Notes: generated by a model from the letters alone, not told the origin. DNA of 64,000 nucleotides from Thermomicrobiales bacterium (GCA_023957115.1 JAMLHN010000002.1:62001-126000); one strand, 5' to 3'. Positions 33,718 through 43,397 are shown, counted from the first letter of the stretch. Numbers and translations: made by a program.

Positions 33718-34275
33718 TTATTCCAGATTGAAGTGCCGGGCGCGCACGTCATCGAGCGACTGGCCGGTCGATTCCCGGATCTGGACGGCCACGAGATCGA
33801 CGAAGATCAACATGGCGATTTCGTAGACCGTGCCCATCGGCAGGATCGAGCTGCTGCCGGCATCGTTCGCCATCGTCTGCGCGGGAATGACGTAGACGGA
33901 ATCGGCCGCGCGCGGCACCGCGCCTTGTGGCTGGGCGGTGATGACCGCGAGGCGGGCGCCAGCCTTACGGACGAGACCAGCCATAGCTTCGGCCATGGTC
34001 AGATCGCCCGGTCCGGCCGAGATGATGACCAGATCTCCGGTCGTGACGGGCAAGGCAGTGACATCTCCGGCGATATGCGCATCGAGTCCGTGATGGACCA
34101 GGCGCATCCCGAACGCACGAAGCGACAGCAGCTCTCGCCCCATCGCATAGATGACGATTCGGCGCGCGGCGAGGACCTCTGCCGCGAGGCGGCTGACCGC
34201 GTCCTCGTCCATTGCCATCAATGGAGCCTTGATCTCGGAGATCGCTTGCTCGATGCGGTCATGCTGCTGCGACAT
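33718..34275 (-). CDS. SIS-domain protein (6-phospho-3-hexuloisomerase-like)
   Basis: A 185-residue single SIS-domain protein. Signatures: RRIVIYAMGRELLSLRAFGM, DLVIISAGPGDLTMAEAM, ARLAVITAQPQGAVPRAADS and the C-terminal helical FVDLVAVQIRE. This matches the short PHI-type SIS proteins that isomerise hexulose-6-phosphate. ATG at 34275 overlaps the histidine kinase stop by 17 bp, so it is co-transcribed with the two-component system. No hexulose-phosphate synthase is nearby, so a regulatory or other sugar-phosphate role is possible. Confidence 0.82.
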   Translation of the reverse strand: MSQQHDRIEQAISEIKAPLMAMDEDAVSRLAAEVLAARRIVIYAMGRELLSLRAFGMRLVHHGLDAHIAGDVTALPVTTGDLVIISAGPGDLTMAEAMAGLVRKAGARLAVITAQPQGAVPRAADSVYVIPAQTMANDAGSSSILPMGTVYEIAMLIFVDLVAVQIRESTGQSLDDVRARHFNLE

Positions 34276-35698
34276 TGCCAGCCCCCTTGGTGGTTGCGCG
34301 ATTTTCGATGGGGACAGTATCGCGGATTGCACACCGCTCCGGCGTGGCCGGCAACCGGATGGTGAAGGTCGTGCCGCTGTCCGGGGTCGTGTCGAGGGCG
34401 ATTGAGCCATGATGCGCATCGACGATCGATTTCGCAATCGACAACCCGAGTCCGGACCCACCGCTTGCACTCCGCTTGCGGGACGCCTCGCCGCGCCAGA
34501 AGCGGTCGAAGGCGTGCGCGGCCGATTCGGAATCGAGGCCGGGACCCGAATCAGAAATCGTGATCAGCGCGTTCTGCCGCTCACGACTGACTCGTAACAC
34601 CAGGGCGGCATCGACGGGCGTGTGATGGAGCGCGTTCGAAACGAGGATGCTCACCAGTTGCACGATCAGACCTTCGTCCGCACAGATCATGGGACCGTCA
34701 TCGGGGGTATCGGCGGCGATCGGGCGGGTCGGTTGCACGGCGCGCGCGTCCTGTGCCGAGTCTCGCAGGATGCGCCCCAGATCGATCCGGTCGTAGCGGA
34801 GCGGTCGTCCTTCGTCCAGACTGGCCAATGCGAGCAGATCCTTGACCAGATCGGTCATGCGGGCTGTTTCGGATGACATACGCCGGAGGACATCGTCCAA
34901 CTGGCCAACTTCCCGAAAGGCGCCCTGTTTATAGAGATCGAGATACCCCCGCATCGAGGTAAGCGGAGTTCGCAGCTCGTGGGACGCATCGGCAATGAAC
35001 TGGCGCAGGCGCGCTTCTGCCTCGTCCCGTTCGTCGAGCATGGCATTGAAGGCAATCCCGAGCTTTCCGGCTTCGGTTCGAGGATCGACATCGACCGCGC
35101 GCTGGGTATGATCGCCGACGGTGACCGCGTCCGCCGTTCGCGCCAGGCGTGCGATGGGCGCAATCCCGAGGCGTTGGATCCAGACGTAGAGTGCCATCAG
35201 TATCAGGAACACCAGTACCCCTGCCACGATAAGCGTGCGCTCCAGCCGCGAAATGGCATCGTTGACCTCTTGCAGGGGGAGCGCGGTGATCATCACGCCC
35301 TGGTTCCCGGGAGCGGGCTGAAAATAGGCGCGGAATTCCTGGCCGGTGCCTGCGTCCGTGATCGTGCGAAACGCCATTGGTTCGATGTCGGTATCAGACG
35401 CGATCGCAAAGGATGGGGTCGAATCGAGGAGCGAGCCGACCACCCGAGGTTCGAGCGCGCCATCCTGATCGACGAGTCCGATGAACGTGTCCGAGAACGA
35501 ATCGGCCGGTCCAGCGGGAGGCAATTCCGGCGCGCCGGTGGGAGCAGCGGTCACCCGAAACGGCGGAATCGAGACGAGCCGCCGGTCGACCTGCTCGATG
35601 AGCAACGATCGTTGGTTCTGAACCACCAGAACCGCTGTGATGCCGTAGGTCGTCAGCAGGATGGCGGTGACAATGAGCAAACGTGCTCGCAGGCTCAC
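34259..35698 (-). CDS. Sensor histidine kinase (HAMP type)
   Basis: A 479-residue sensor with TM1 near residues 6-28, an extracellular domain of about 135 residues, TM2 near 163-185, a HAMP domain, the HisKA box FIADASHELRTPLTSMRGYL and HATPase motifs (LVSILVSNALHHTP, DSGPGLD, GGSGLGLSIAKSIVDAH). It is coupled to the upstream response regulator (ATGA). The signal is unknown; neighbours suggest cell-surface or sugar-phosphate sensing. Confidence 0.92.
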   Translation of the reverse strand: MSLRARLLIVTAILLTTYGITAVLVVQNQRSLLIEQVDRRLVSIPPFRVTAAPTGAPELPPAGPADSFSDTFIGLVDQDGALEPRVVGSLLDSTPSFAIASDTDIEPMAFRTITDAGTGQEFRAYFQPAPGNQGVMITALPLQEVNDAISRLERTLIVAGVLVFLILMALYVWIQRLGIAPIARLARTADAVTVGDHTQRAVDVDPRTEAGKLGIAFNAMLDERDEAEARLRQFIADASHELRTPLTSMRGYLDLYKQGAFREVGQLDDVLRRMSSETARMTDLVKDLLALASLDEGRPLRYDRIDLGRILRDSAQDARAVQPTRPIAADTPDDGPMICADEGLIVQLVSILVSNALHHTPVDAALVLRVSRERQNALITISDSGPGLDSESAAHAFDRFWRGEASRKRSASGGSGLGLSIAKSIVDAHHGSIALDTTPDSGTTFTIRLPATPERCAIRDTVPIENRATTKGAGNVAAA

Positions 35699-36384
35699 GA
35701 ATCGACTCGAAGCGTGAATCCAATTCCCCGAACGGTGTGGATGAGCTTTGGTTCGGTCTGGTCGATCTTCTTGCGAAGATAGCTGATATACGTGTCGACG
35801 ACCGCTTGATCGACATCGACCTCATAGGACCAGACATGCTGTAGGATCTGCGAGCGATTCAGCACCCGCCCCACATTCGTCAGGAGATAGTGCAGCAGCT
35901 TGTATTCGGTGGGAGAGAGATAAATTGTCGCTCCACCCCGGAAAACCTGGTGGAGATCGGTGTCCATCTCCAGATCGGCGCAGCGTAGCCGCCGGTTGGC
36001 GCCGGCTTTGTCCGATTTCCGCAGGCGGAGCTGCACACGCGCGACCAGCTCGGCGACGTCGAAGGGTTTGACGATGTAGTCATCACCGCCTTCACTAAGC
36101 CCCTTCACTCGATCGACCGATTGGTCGCGCGCGGTGAGGAAGATGATGGGCGTTTCGTTGCCCTGATCGCGCAACCGCCGGAGGAGCGCAAAGCCGTCGA
36201 GATCGGGCAGCATCACATCGAGCACGATGAGATCGGGACGCTCGCGGTAGATCTGGTCGAGGGCTTCGAAGCCAGATGCCGCGGTGACGGTGTCTATTCC
36301 AGCAAGGGAAAGGGCGGTGGTCACCAGAAAGCGAATATTCTCTTCATCGTCTACGACGAGAATGCGCGGCTGTTCATCGGTCAT
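35695..36384 (-). CDS. OmpR-family response regulator
   Basis: A 229-residue regulator: receiver domain with LVVDDEENIRFLV, phospho-acceptor Asp in LIVLDVMLPDLDGFAL, TARDQSVDRVKGL and KPFDVAELVARV; winged-helix DNA-binding domain with LSPTEYKLLHYLLTNVGRV and VDTYISYLRKKID. It overlaps CotH upstream and the kinase downstream by 4 bp each, forming one translationally coupled operon. Confidence 0.94.
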   Translation of the reverse strand: MTDEQPRILVVDDEENIRFLVTTALSLAGIDTVTAASGFEALDQIYRERPDLIVLDVMLPDLDGFALLRRLRDQGNETPIIFLTARDQSVDRVKGLSEGGDDYIVKPFDVAELVARVQLRLRKSDKAGANRRLRCADLEMDTDLHQVFRGGATIYLSPTEYKLLHYLLTNVGRVLNRSQILQHVWSYEVDVDQAVVDTYISYLRKKIDQTEPKLIHTVRGIGFTLRVDS

Positions 36385-37931
36385 GCGGCGTCGATCTGTC
36401 CCTGCAGGCTTTGCGATTCACGGTCGATGGTCGACTGATCGACCAAGTCGGTGGCTTGAGTTTCCAACACGGAAACCCATCGCGCCAGGATGTTCGTCGC
36501 GGTTCCGCTCTCGAACAACTCGCTGCGCAGCCGGTCTTGCGTTTCGCTTTGCAGCGTGGCGAACTCGGTATTCGCATCCCAGCGACGGGCAAGCGGGTTG
36601 CTCATTCCCCCGAAGCCACCGCGACCGCCCATGCCGCCGTCTTGGATGAAGTCGCTCTCAGGTCCCATAGGCATGTCGCCGGCTGCGATCGGCGTGCCGT
36701 TGATCATGAGCGTTTCACCATCCATCGGAAACTGGCCTTGCCCAGGCGTGCCCTGCGGGCGTCCGCCCATATTCCCGCCGGGACCCATTCCAGTCCCGCC
36801 GCCGAATCCGCCCATACCGCCGAAAGCGAGGTTCATATCCCAGGGCGCCACCGTGAACATACTCGTTGCGGGATCGTAGTAGAGATACGAGTTGTTCCCC
36901 GGTCCGTCGATGGCATCGTCGTTCTGGATCAGGTCCATCATGGCCATGTAGACCGCGAATTGCTCGATGTCGAGCCGGGCGGGAAGATCGGTGGTGAAGG
37001 CCGCGTCATCGCTGTTGTTCAGGAAGTCCAGGAACGAGATCAGCGGAGCGTAATCTTCCGCGTCGTCATCGCTGCCCCCAGCTTCCAGATCAAACGCCTC
37101 GACGTAGGATTCCCAGTTCTCATCCCGGTAGCTCCAGTTTCCCTCCGCCTCGGACTTGAACAACGTGCCTTCCAGGGAGAAATGCTTCTCCAGCCAGACA
37201 TCGTCCGGATTCTCGATGGCGATGCGAAGCCGGGGATCGCTGCCGTTGGTCGAGAAGTGAATGAAGGCGGCCGCTTGCGAAGCCAATCCGGCTTCGGTCA
37301 GGAGGTTGAGCGCCAGCGCCTCATTGAGGGCGGTTTCCGAATTGTTCGACCGGATGACGAATTCATACAGCCCGTTGTAGTTCTGACCATCGATATTCCG
37401 ATCGAGTCGTACCAGCCATGGGAGCCCCTGCGGCTCGTCCGCTGAGACATTCCCGCCCATCCCACCGCCGAATTCGACTCGCGGCTCGAAGGTCCCATCG
37501 CCGGGCACGGCAACCGGCGTTCCTTCTGCATTGGTCACGGTTTGTGGCAGCAGGAAGTCCTCTGCCTCTTGGAAGTCGAACCCGCCGTTGTCTCCACGCA
37601 ATCCCATCAGGGAGGAATTCCCCTTGAGACGCAGACCGGTCTGTTCGAACACCTGACCGTCGATGGTCACGGTTGCGGACAGCCATTCCTTGTCGCCGGT
37701 TTCTGCAAATGTGGCGATCATTGCATCGTACTCATCCTGATCGAACGTCGCCATGACATCGTGGAGCACCGACGGATCGAGAAACACGCCGGTGGACGTC
37801 GCGGGTGTTTGCGCGCCGAGGGCAGGCATGGCCCGGTTGGGCATCGCCAGCAGCGCCGCTGCCGATGCAGACGAAATAAGGAGCGACCGGCGCGTCAGGC
37901 GCGACGCCGGCTCCGAGATCGAGAGAAGCAT
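36381..37931 (-). CDS. CotH-kinase-family secreted protein
   Basis: A 516-residue protein starting at ATG 37931 (GGAGG upstream). A Tat-like signal (LTRRSLLISSASAAALLAMP) precedes a CotH domain: FDQDEYDAMIATFAETGDKE, GLRLKGNSSLMG, WLVRLDRNIDGQNYNGLYE, LFKSEAEGNWSYRDEN, then SYLYYDPATSMFTVAPWDMN with the Asp-Asn metal-site region. A Gly/Met-rich low-complexity stretch (about residues 380-445) follows. CotH proteins are atypical kinases of coat or surface proteins; export suggests an outside role. It is divergent from DUF4956/VTC genes, with which CotH genes often group. Confidence 0.85.
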   Translation of the reverse strand: MLLSISEPASRLTRRSLLISSASAAALLAMPNRAMPALGAQTPATSTGVFLDPSVLHDVMATFDQDEYDAMIATFAETGDKEWLSATVTIDGQVFEQTGLRLKGNSSLMGLRGDNGGFDFQEAEDFLLPQTVTNAEGTPVAVPGDGTFEPRVEFGGGMGGNVSADEPQGLPWLVRLDRNIDGQNYNGLYEFVIRSNNSETALNEALALNLLTEAGLASQAAAFIHFSTNGSDPRLRIAIENPDDVWLEKHFSLEGTLFKSEAEGNWSYRDENWESYVEAFDLEAGGSDDDAEDYAPLISFLDFLNNSDDAAFTTDLPARLDIEQFAVYMAMMDLIQNDDAIDGPGNNSYLYYDPATSMFTVAPWDMNLAFGGMGGFGGGTGMGPGGNMGGRPQGTPGQGQFPMDGETLMINGTPIAAGDMPMGPESDFIQDGGMGGRGGFGGMSNPLARRWDANTEFATLQSETQDRLRSELFESGTATNILARWVSVLETQATDLVDQSTIDRESQSLQGQIDAA

Positions 37932-38106
37932 ATGGTCCTCCAGTCGAGACACGTCATCGTGCGGCAGCAATCGCCGCAACTGGTGTACGAGTCTGGAAGG
38001 TCACTTTTGGAGTTTTCTGTGAAAAGTGGGGTAAGCAATCTCAAGAATTTCACAAAGTCTTAGCATTCAATAGCCTCCAGGACGATTCCACGTGCAGGAG
38101 GTTCGC

Positions 38107-38715
38107 GTGTCACATCAATTCGCGCCGATCGTCGCAAACTTTGTGGCGATCATCATTCTTATCTTTGCGGTCTACTTTCCGCGCCATCGCCGGCGGGACA
38201 TGATCGTTGCCTATCTCGCCATCAATACCGGCGTACTGGCGATTGCCACCGTTCTCTCATCGGTCGACGCATCGGTCGGATTGGGAGTCGGGCTTTTCGG
38301 TGTGCTCTCGATTATCCGGCTCCGCTCCGATGAGCTCACCCAGCGCGAGGTTTCCTACTATTTCGCATCACTGGCCCTCGGGTTGCTCGGCGGTACCCGG
38401 GTCGATGCACAGCTCCTGCAGCTCACACTCATGGCAATCATCGTCATTGCGCTCTGGTTTGGGGATAACCCACGCCTGCTGGGACGCTATCACACGCGGC
38501 TGATGACACTGGACCGGGCGTTCGTCGATGAGGATCAACTCGTTGCCTACCTGGGTGCGCTGCTCCGTGCGGAGATTCGCCAGGTGGCCGTGCACCAGAT
38601 CGACCTCGTCAACGACACGACCCGGGTCGAGGTGCGCTATGAGCTGCCTGTGGTCAAGACGACCAACCAGGATGTCGTCGAGGTTCGGCCGGTCGCGGGG
38701 ACTGCCTGGTCATGA
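38107..38715 (+). CDS. DUF4956 membrane protein
   Basis: A 202-residue protein with about four N-terminal TM segments and a cytoplasmic C-terminal domain. The family core is LGVGLFGVLSIIRLRSDELT, EVSYYFASLALGLLGG, and a C-terminal QIDLVNDTTRVEVRYELP. GTG 38107 is preferred because GGAGG is 5 bp upstream. DUF4956 genes usually stand next to VTC-domain and CotH genes, as here. The function is unknown, perhaps linked to polyphosphate or cell-surface modification. Confidence 0.85.
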   Translation: MSHQFAPIVANFVAIIILIFAVYFPRHRRRDMIVAYLAINTGVLAIATVLSSVDASVGLGVGLFGVLSIIRLRSDELTQREVSYYFASLALGLLGGTRVDAQLLQLTLMAIIVIALWFGDNPRLLGRYHTRLMTLDRAFVDEDQLVAYLGALLRAEIRQVAVHQIDLVNDTTRVEVRYELPVVKTTNQDVVEVRPVAGTAWS

Positions 38716-39495
38716 CGATTCCAGGTCTCGAGCTGGTCGCACTCGAACCCATCCGCCTGCTCCCGGCGATCTCGCTGTCTCAAGTCCAGAATGAAGCCGC
38801 ATTTTGACACGCAAGGATCGCAAGTACATCGTGGCTACTGATGAGCTTGCCGACCTGCTACAGAGTGTCGAGTCGGGAACCCGCGCATTGGAGATCGACG
38901 GGCGGCGTATCTTTGGCTACACGACTCGCTACTTCGACGATGCGCATACGGCCTACTATCGGGTGCGCGCAGACGACCCAACCGGTTCAAGGTCCGCACC
39001 CGCCTCTATGACGATAGCGGCGAATGCCAGCTGGAAGTCAAGCTGCTGGATGGGCGGGGCCGGACGGTGAAATCGCGCTTCCCACATGAGAGTGGCGATT
39101 TGGAATCGCTGTCGGCGCTCGATCGAGCGTGGCTCGGATCCTTCGATGCCGTGCGACAGGTGGCGGGGCGACTCCAGCCGAGCGTGGCTACACACTATCG
39201 CCGGTCGACGCTCGTTTTTCCGAACGGTTCCGGCCGGATGACGATCGACCAGGGCTTGACCTTCATCGGCCGGAACGGCGCCTGGCGGCAATTGGACGGG
39301 TATTGCGTGATCGAAACTAAAGGGACCGGCCATCCCGTGCCATTCGACCGCCTGCTTTGGTCCGCGGGACATCGTCCGGTTCCGGCGAGCAAATTCGCGC
39401 TCGGCGTTTGCCTGTCGCATCCAGAGCTGCCGGCCAACCGCTGGCACCGATTGCGTGGTCGTTTGGCGCCGTCATTGCTGCAGATCGACGCGTAG
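38712..39495 (+). pseudogene. VTC-domain (polyphosphate polymerase-like) gene with two frameshifts
   Basis: The conserved VTC sequence runs through three reading frames. Segment 1 from ATG 38712 ends NEAAF at a stop; segment 2 continues LTRKDRKYIVATDELADLL to YYRVRADDP; segment 3 resumes RFKVRTRLYDDSGECQLEVK through HYRRSTLVF, DGYCVIETKG and PASKFALGVC. Both breaks fit loss of one base in a short homopolymer (TTTT near 38805, CCAACC near 38980). The Lys/Arg and Glu residues of the VTC tunnel are retained. It may be a real gene with sequencing errors or a recent pseudogene. It overlaps DUF4956 by 4 bp. Confidence 0.8.
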
Positions 39496-39547
39496 TCGCC
39501 GGGACCGACGACCGTTGCGCTAAACCGACCCAAGAACGCTCACCGTG

Positions 39548-39575
39548 CTAGCCCGGTCCAAACGGATCGGGCTAG
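39548..39575. other. Inverted repeat upstream of lon
   Basis: CTAGCCCG (39548-39555) and CGGGCTAG (39568-39575) form an 8-bp perfect inverted repeat with a 12-bp spacer in the 205-bp gap before lon. No T-run follows, so a terminator is less likely than an operator or mRNA hairpin. It does not match CIRCE. Confidence 0.5.
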
Positions 39576-39700
39576 AATTGTGGATTGGACGAGCGCGTGC
39601 AGCCACGTTGTAGACAGCCCGTTCTTCGTTTTTGACGTTCCACCGTTGCCACGATGACGAGCGTGTCCAGCCTGTGGCCTAGACGCATCGGATAGCCGTA

Positions 39701-42277
39701 ATGCCCTCCAAATCTACCGCCAGCGACGAGCAGGTCATTCCCAGCGAGGACGCTCCCGTTCCACCGAGCAAACCGAAACGGACGCGTACTTCCGCTGCCA
39801 AGCCGGCGCGCCGCCGCCCGATAGCGCTTCCAGTGCTCGTGGTCGATGAAACGTTCCTGTTGCCCCACATGTCGATTCCGTATCCAATCGAGGATGACGA
39901 GTCGGCCATGGTCATCGAGAGCGCGCTCCGAACGCCATTGCGGCAGGTTCTCGTGCTCACCGAGCGGATCGTGCAGGATCTGGGGACAGCCCAGACACTC
40001 GAATCGGAGTTTGCGCCGCTCTTTTCGGATCTTCTGATCGGCGAGCAGTCCAACGAACCCGACAGTGACGAGCCTGGTGGGTGGACGCCCGAGCATCAGC
40101 AAGAGGGGATGCAGTTCGAGCTTTGCACCGTCGGCATCATTGCCGAGGTCGGGCAACGGATCTCTCCTCCGGGCAGCACCTCCCATGTCATTCTCCAAGG
40201 GCTGGCCCGAGGGGCAGTCAAGGAGCTGGTCCAGGAGGAGCCATACCTGGTCGCTCGCGTGACCCGCTATGACGACCCAGTGACCGGATCGAGCGATTCC
40301 GAAGCCGCGATGTCGGCTGTGCTGGAGCAGATCGAGCACTATATCGCGATGCTCCCGAATGTGCCGGAAGAGGTTCTGGCAATGGTGCGCAGCGTCGAGG
40401 AGCCGGGCTGGCTTGCCGACCTGATCGCATTCTCACCGGAGTTCAGTTCTGCCCAGCGGCAGGAGCTACTCGAAGTGCTCGACCCGGTCGAGCGCTTGCG
40501 CCGTCTGTCGGTCATGATCCAGAAACGGCTCAATGTCCTCAACCTGCGTCAGCAGATCGCCTCCGAAGCACAGGCCGGTATGGACCGCCAGCAGCGGGAT
40601 TACTTCCTGCGCGAGCAGATCCGGGCGATCCAGAAGGAGCTGGGCGAGGGGTCCGCCGAGGAGACCCTGGCCGGCGAGCTGCGGGCCAAAATCGAAGAAG
40701 CCGGCATGCCCGAAGAGACCAAGCAGAAGGCATTGGTCCAGGTCGAGCGGCTCGAACAGCAGCACCCGTTCTCGCCCGAGATCGGCGTCATTCGTGGCTA
40801 TCTCGAATGGCTGATCGAGCTCCCCTGGGCGATCGAAACCGAAGACCGGCTTGATCTGAACGAGGCCAAAGAGATCCTCGAGGCCGATCACTATGGGCTC
40901 GAAAAGGTCAAGGATCGGATCATCGAATACATTGCCGTGCGCAAGCTGGCGGGCGATAAGCAGAAGACACCCATCATCTGCTTTGTCGGCCCTCCGGGTG
41001 TCGGCAAGACGAGCCTGGGCCGTTCGATAGCCCATGCCATCGGCCGCAACTATGTGCGGATGTCACTGGGCGGCGTGCGGGACGAAGCCGAGATCCGTGG
41101 TCACCGGCGTACCTATGTGGGCGCCATGCCGGGCCGGGTCATCAAAGCGCTCCGCGATGCAAAAAGCCGCAATCCGGTCATCGTTTTGGACGAGATCGAC
41201 AAGGTCGGTTCGGATGCGTTCCGGGGCGATCCGTCGTCCGCTTTGCTGGAAGTGCTCGATCCCGAGCAAAATTCCACCTTCTCCGATCACTATCTGGAAG
41301 TGCCGTTCGATCTTTCCAAGGTGATCTTCATCACCACCGCCAATATGCTGGAGCCGATCCCTCCGGCGTTACGCGACCGTATGGAGGTGATCGAGGTCCC
41401 GGGGTATACCGAAGTCGAGAAGATGGAGATCGCCAAGCGGTATCTCGTTCCCAAGACGATGGAATCGCACGGCGTGTCGGACGAGCAGCTGACGCTGACC
41501 GAAGATGCGCTCAAGCGGGTCATTCGCGAGTACACCAGCGAATCGGGTGTCCGAAACCTGGAGCGCGAGATTGGCTCGCTTTGCCGGAAGGCCGCCCGCC
41601 AACTGGCCGGAGACGACCCGCCGGACCATATCACGGTCGACTACGATGCGGTCGAAACCTTCCTTGGCATTCCAAAGTACGAATTCGGGCTGGCCGAGGA
41701 AAACGACGAGGTGGGGGTGGCAACCGGCGCCGCGGTGACAAGCGTTGGGGGCGATTTGCTCTCGATCGAAGTCACCGTCATGGAAGGCAAGGGCGACCTG
41801 ATCCTGACCGGGCAGCTTGGCGACGTGATGCAGGAGTCGGGCCGGGCGGCGATCAGCTATGCGCGCGCGCATGCCAGCGAATTTGGTCTGGAGCCTGGCT
41901 TCTTCGACAAACACAACATTCACGTCCATATCCCGGCCGGCGCGATTCCGAAAGATGGACCGTCCGCCGGTATCACCATCGCGACGGCGCTCATTTCAGC
42001 CCTGACCGGCCGCAAGGTGCGCAAGGATGTGGCGATGACGGGCGAGATCACCCTGCGCGGCAAGGTGCTCCCGATCGGCGGCTTGCGGGAGAAGACGCTG
42101 GCCGCGCATCGGGGCGGCATCAAGACTTTTCTCCTGCCGAAGCGCAACGCGAAGGACCTTTCCGAGCTGCCGGATGTCGTCAAGTCAGATATCGAGCTGA
42201 TCCAGGTGGCCTCGCTCGACGACGTGCTCGATGCCGCCCTCCTACCGAAACCCGACCGCACCTTGCAGGTCGCGTAG
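39701..42277 (+). CDS. lon: ATP-dependent Lon protease
   Basis: An 858-residue Lon. After a 45-residue Ser/Lys/Pro-rich N-terminus come the LON substrate domain (about 46-250, LPVLVVDETFLLPHMSIPYP), the coiled linker (RDYFLREQIRAIQKELGEG), the AAA domain (Walker A CFVGPPGVGKTSLGRSI; HRRTYVGAMPGR; Walker B VIVLDEIDKVG), and the protease domain with catalytic Ser in PKDGPSAGITIATAL and Lys in GRKVRKDVAMTGEITL. It degrades misfolded and regulatory proteins. It is monocistronic, with a tandem repeat right after the stop. Confidence 0.97.
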   Translation: MPSKSTASDEQVIPSEDAPVPPSKPKRTRTSAAKPARRRPIALPVLVVDETFLLPHMSIPYPIEDDESAMVIESALRTPLRQVLVLTERIVQDLGTAQTLESEFAPLFSDLLIGEQSNEPDSDEPGGWTPEHQQEGMQFELCTVGIIAEVGQRISPPGSTSHVILQGLARGAVKELVQEEPYLVARVTRYDDPVTGSSDSEAAMSAVLEQIEHYIAMLPNVPEEVLAMVRSVEEPGWLADLIAFSPEFSSAQRQELLEVLDPVERLRRLSVMIQKRLNVLNLRQQIASEAQAGMDRQQRDYFLREQIRAIQKELGEGSAEETLAGELRAKIEEAGMPEETKQKALVQVERLEQQHPFSPEIGVIRGYLEWLIELPWAIETEDRLDLNEAKEILEADHYGLEKVKDRIIEYIAVRKLAGDKQKTPIICFVGPPGVGKTSLGRSIAHAIGRNYVRMSLGGVRDEAEIRGHRRTYVGAMPGRVIKALRDAKSRNPVIVLDEIDKVGSDAFRGDPSSALLEVLDPEQNSTFSDHYLEVPFDLSKVIFITTANMLEPIPPALRDRMEVIEVPGYTEVEKMEIAKRYLVPKTMESHGVSDEQLTLTEDALKRVIREYTSESGVRNLEREIGSLCRKAARQLAGDDPPDHITVDYDAVETFLGIPKYEFGLAEENDEVGVATGAAVTSVGGDLLSIEVTVMEGKGDLILTGQLGDVMQESGRAAISYARAHASEFGLEPGFFDKHNIHVHIPAGAIPKDGPSAGITIATALISALTGRKVRKDVAMTGEITLRGKVLPIGGLREKTLAAHRGGIKTFLLPKRNAKDLSELPDVVKSDIELIQVASLDDVLDAALLPKPDRTLQVA

Positions 42278-42346
42278 ATTCTGGGAGCTGGGGCTGGGAG
42301 CTGGGAGCTGGGAGCTGGGCTGGAGCTGGGAGCTGGGGCTGGGAAA
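42278..42346. repeat. Degenerate GGGAGCT heptamer tandem repeat
   Basis: About nine units of GGGAGCT and variants (GGGGCT, GGAGCT) immediately after the lon stop. Single or double units also occur in gaps at 56525 and 62968. Slippage-prone simple repeat; no function assigned. Confidence 0.85.
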
Positions 42347-42382
42347 CGACTCTGTCGTCCTGAGTGAAATCGACAGTCGTCC

Positions 42383-42993
42383 TCACCACGGAGACCTGAA
42401 CGCCTTGTACGGAATCCGGAGTTGATTGCAAGGCGTCTTGGCCCTGCGTTTCAACGTTGGGAGCGTCGCTTCTGAAACGCATCGAGTCCCGAGCTCCAGG
42501 CACGATCGAGATCGGCGTCTGGAGGAACCGGCGATCGATCTCCATGATTGCCATTCCGTGCATGAATGCCCAGAATGCGCGCGCGCTGTCGGGATCGGTG
42601 AAGAGTGCCCCCAGCGGTTCACCCGACCAATCCTCCAATCCGGGAGTGAGCCTGGCGCGATCCAGCGTTCCCTTCGGTTACCAACCGATAGACATGCGGA
42701 TGTTCGTTGGCTAGCTTTCGGTATGCCCGAGCCAACGTTCGTCAGTGCGTCGCCGGGATCCACCAGCGCCTGTCGTCCCATTTCCCCAAGGTGGAACCCC
42801 CGGTCGATGAGCGCGTGCCTCGACCGCGCTTTTGTCCGGGAAGTGCTAGGAAGCGAGGGCGCCTTGATCCCCAATTCAGCCGCGAGCCGCCGCATGGTGA
42901 CCGCCTCCTGCCCCTCGGTTTCGAGGGTGTGCCAGGCGGCATCGACGATCTGCTGGCGCCGCGCGGAGAGACGATTAGGAACGCTGGAATCCA
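42383..42993 (-). pseudogene. TetR-family regulator with several frameshifts
   Basis: The N-terminal DNA-binding part is intact (RLSARRQQIVDAAWHTLETE, then VTMRRLAAELGIKAPSL). After that the family sequence jumps between frames: ALIDRGFHLGEMGRQALVDP in frame one, YRKLANEHPHVYRLVTEG in another, then DWSGEPLGALFTDPDSARAF and FMHGMAIMEIDRRF in the frame of the tail. At least three indels are needed. The true C-terminus is unclear because repeats abut it. Start ATG 42993, overlapping DUF4260. It likely was, or is, the repressor for the double operator at 43398. End coordinate is approximate. Confidence 0.75.
42408..42470. repeat. Partial copy of the ATACGGAATCCG/palindrome element
   Basis: TACGGAATCCGG (42408-42419) is followed by a shortened interior and the palindrome CCTGCGTTTCAACGTTGGG (42444-42462). 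The right terminal repeat is not seen. The same combination occurs in full at 59466-59667. It abuts the 3' end of the damaged TetR gene. Confidence 0.65.
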
Positions 42994-43385
42994 TCGTTGC
43001 CTCGAAGCCCATAGCCGACCGCGCGATCGATCGAGATATGAAGCGCCCAACCGAGCGCGGCCGCGAGCCAAACGGCGGGAATGACGCCGGACAGCGCCAG
43101 TGCGGCAACGAGGGCTGGGCCGATGAACCGATGCAAGGCGTTGTAGATTGGCACCGCACGGGGAGCGAGCTGCCCCTTCGCCAGTCCGCGATCGATCCCG
43201 GCGATGAGTCCGAGATCCGGCATGAGCGCAAACCCGAGTGCCAACCATCCGCCGCCGTGGTCCTGGACCTGCAGAACGGTTCCGGCCAGAAGGGCGATTG
43301 CGGCGGCGCCCCAGCCGATCCGGGAGAATGTGTGGCGATTGGGCGCCGCCTGCGAGAGGAAGGACGTGGTTTGGTTGCAGAACAT
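42975..43385 (-). CDS. DUF4260-family membrane protein
   Basis: A 136-residue membrane protein with about four hydrophobic segments. The family core is ALGFALMPDLGLIAGIDRG, VPIYNALHRFIGPALVAALA and ALGWALHISIDRAVGYGLR. GGAGG precedes ATG 43385. Function unknown. It shares a transcript with the TetR gene (19-bp overlap) and lies directly behind the operator pair, so it is the probable target of that repressor. Confidence 0.85.
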   Translation of the reverse strand: MFCNQTTSFLSQAAPNRHTFSRIGWGAAAIALLAGTVLQVQDHGGGWLALGFALMPDLGLIAGIDRGLAKGQLAPRAVPIYNALHRFIGPALVAALALSGVIPAVWLAAALGWALHISIDRAVGYGLRGNDGFQRS

Positions 43386-43397
43386 GATTGCCTCCAG

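Noticed and set aside
39548-39575. CIRCE/HrcA heat-shock operator before lon
   Set aside because: The arms CTAGCCCG/CGGGCTAG and the 12-bp spacer do not match TTAGCACTC-N9-GAGTGCTAA.
42278-42346. CRISPR-like array after lon
   Set aside because: The 7-bp units are contiguous with no spacers; it is a simple tandem repeat.
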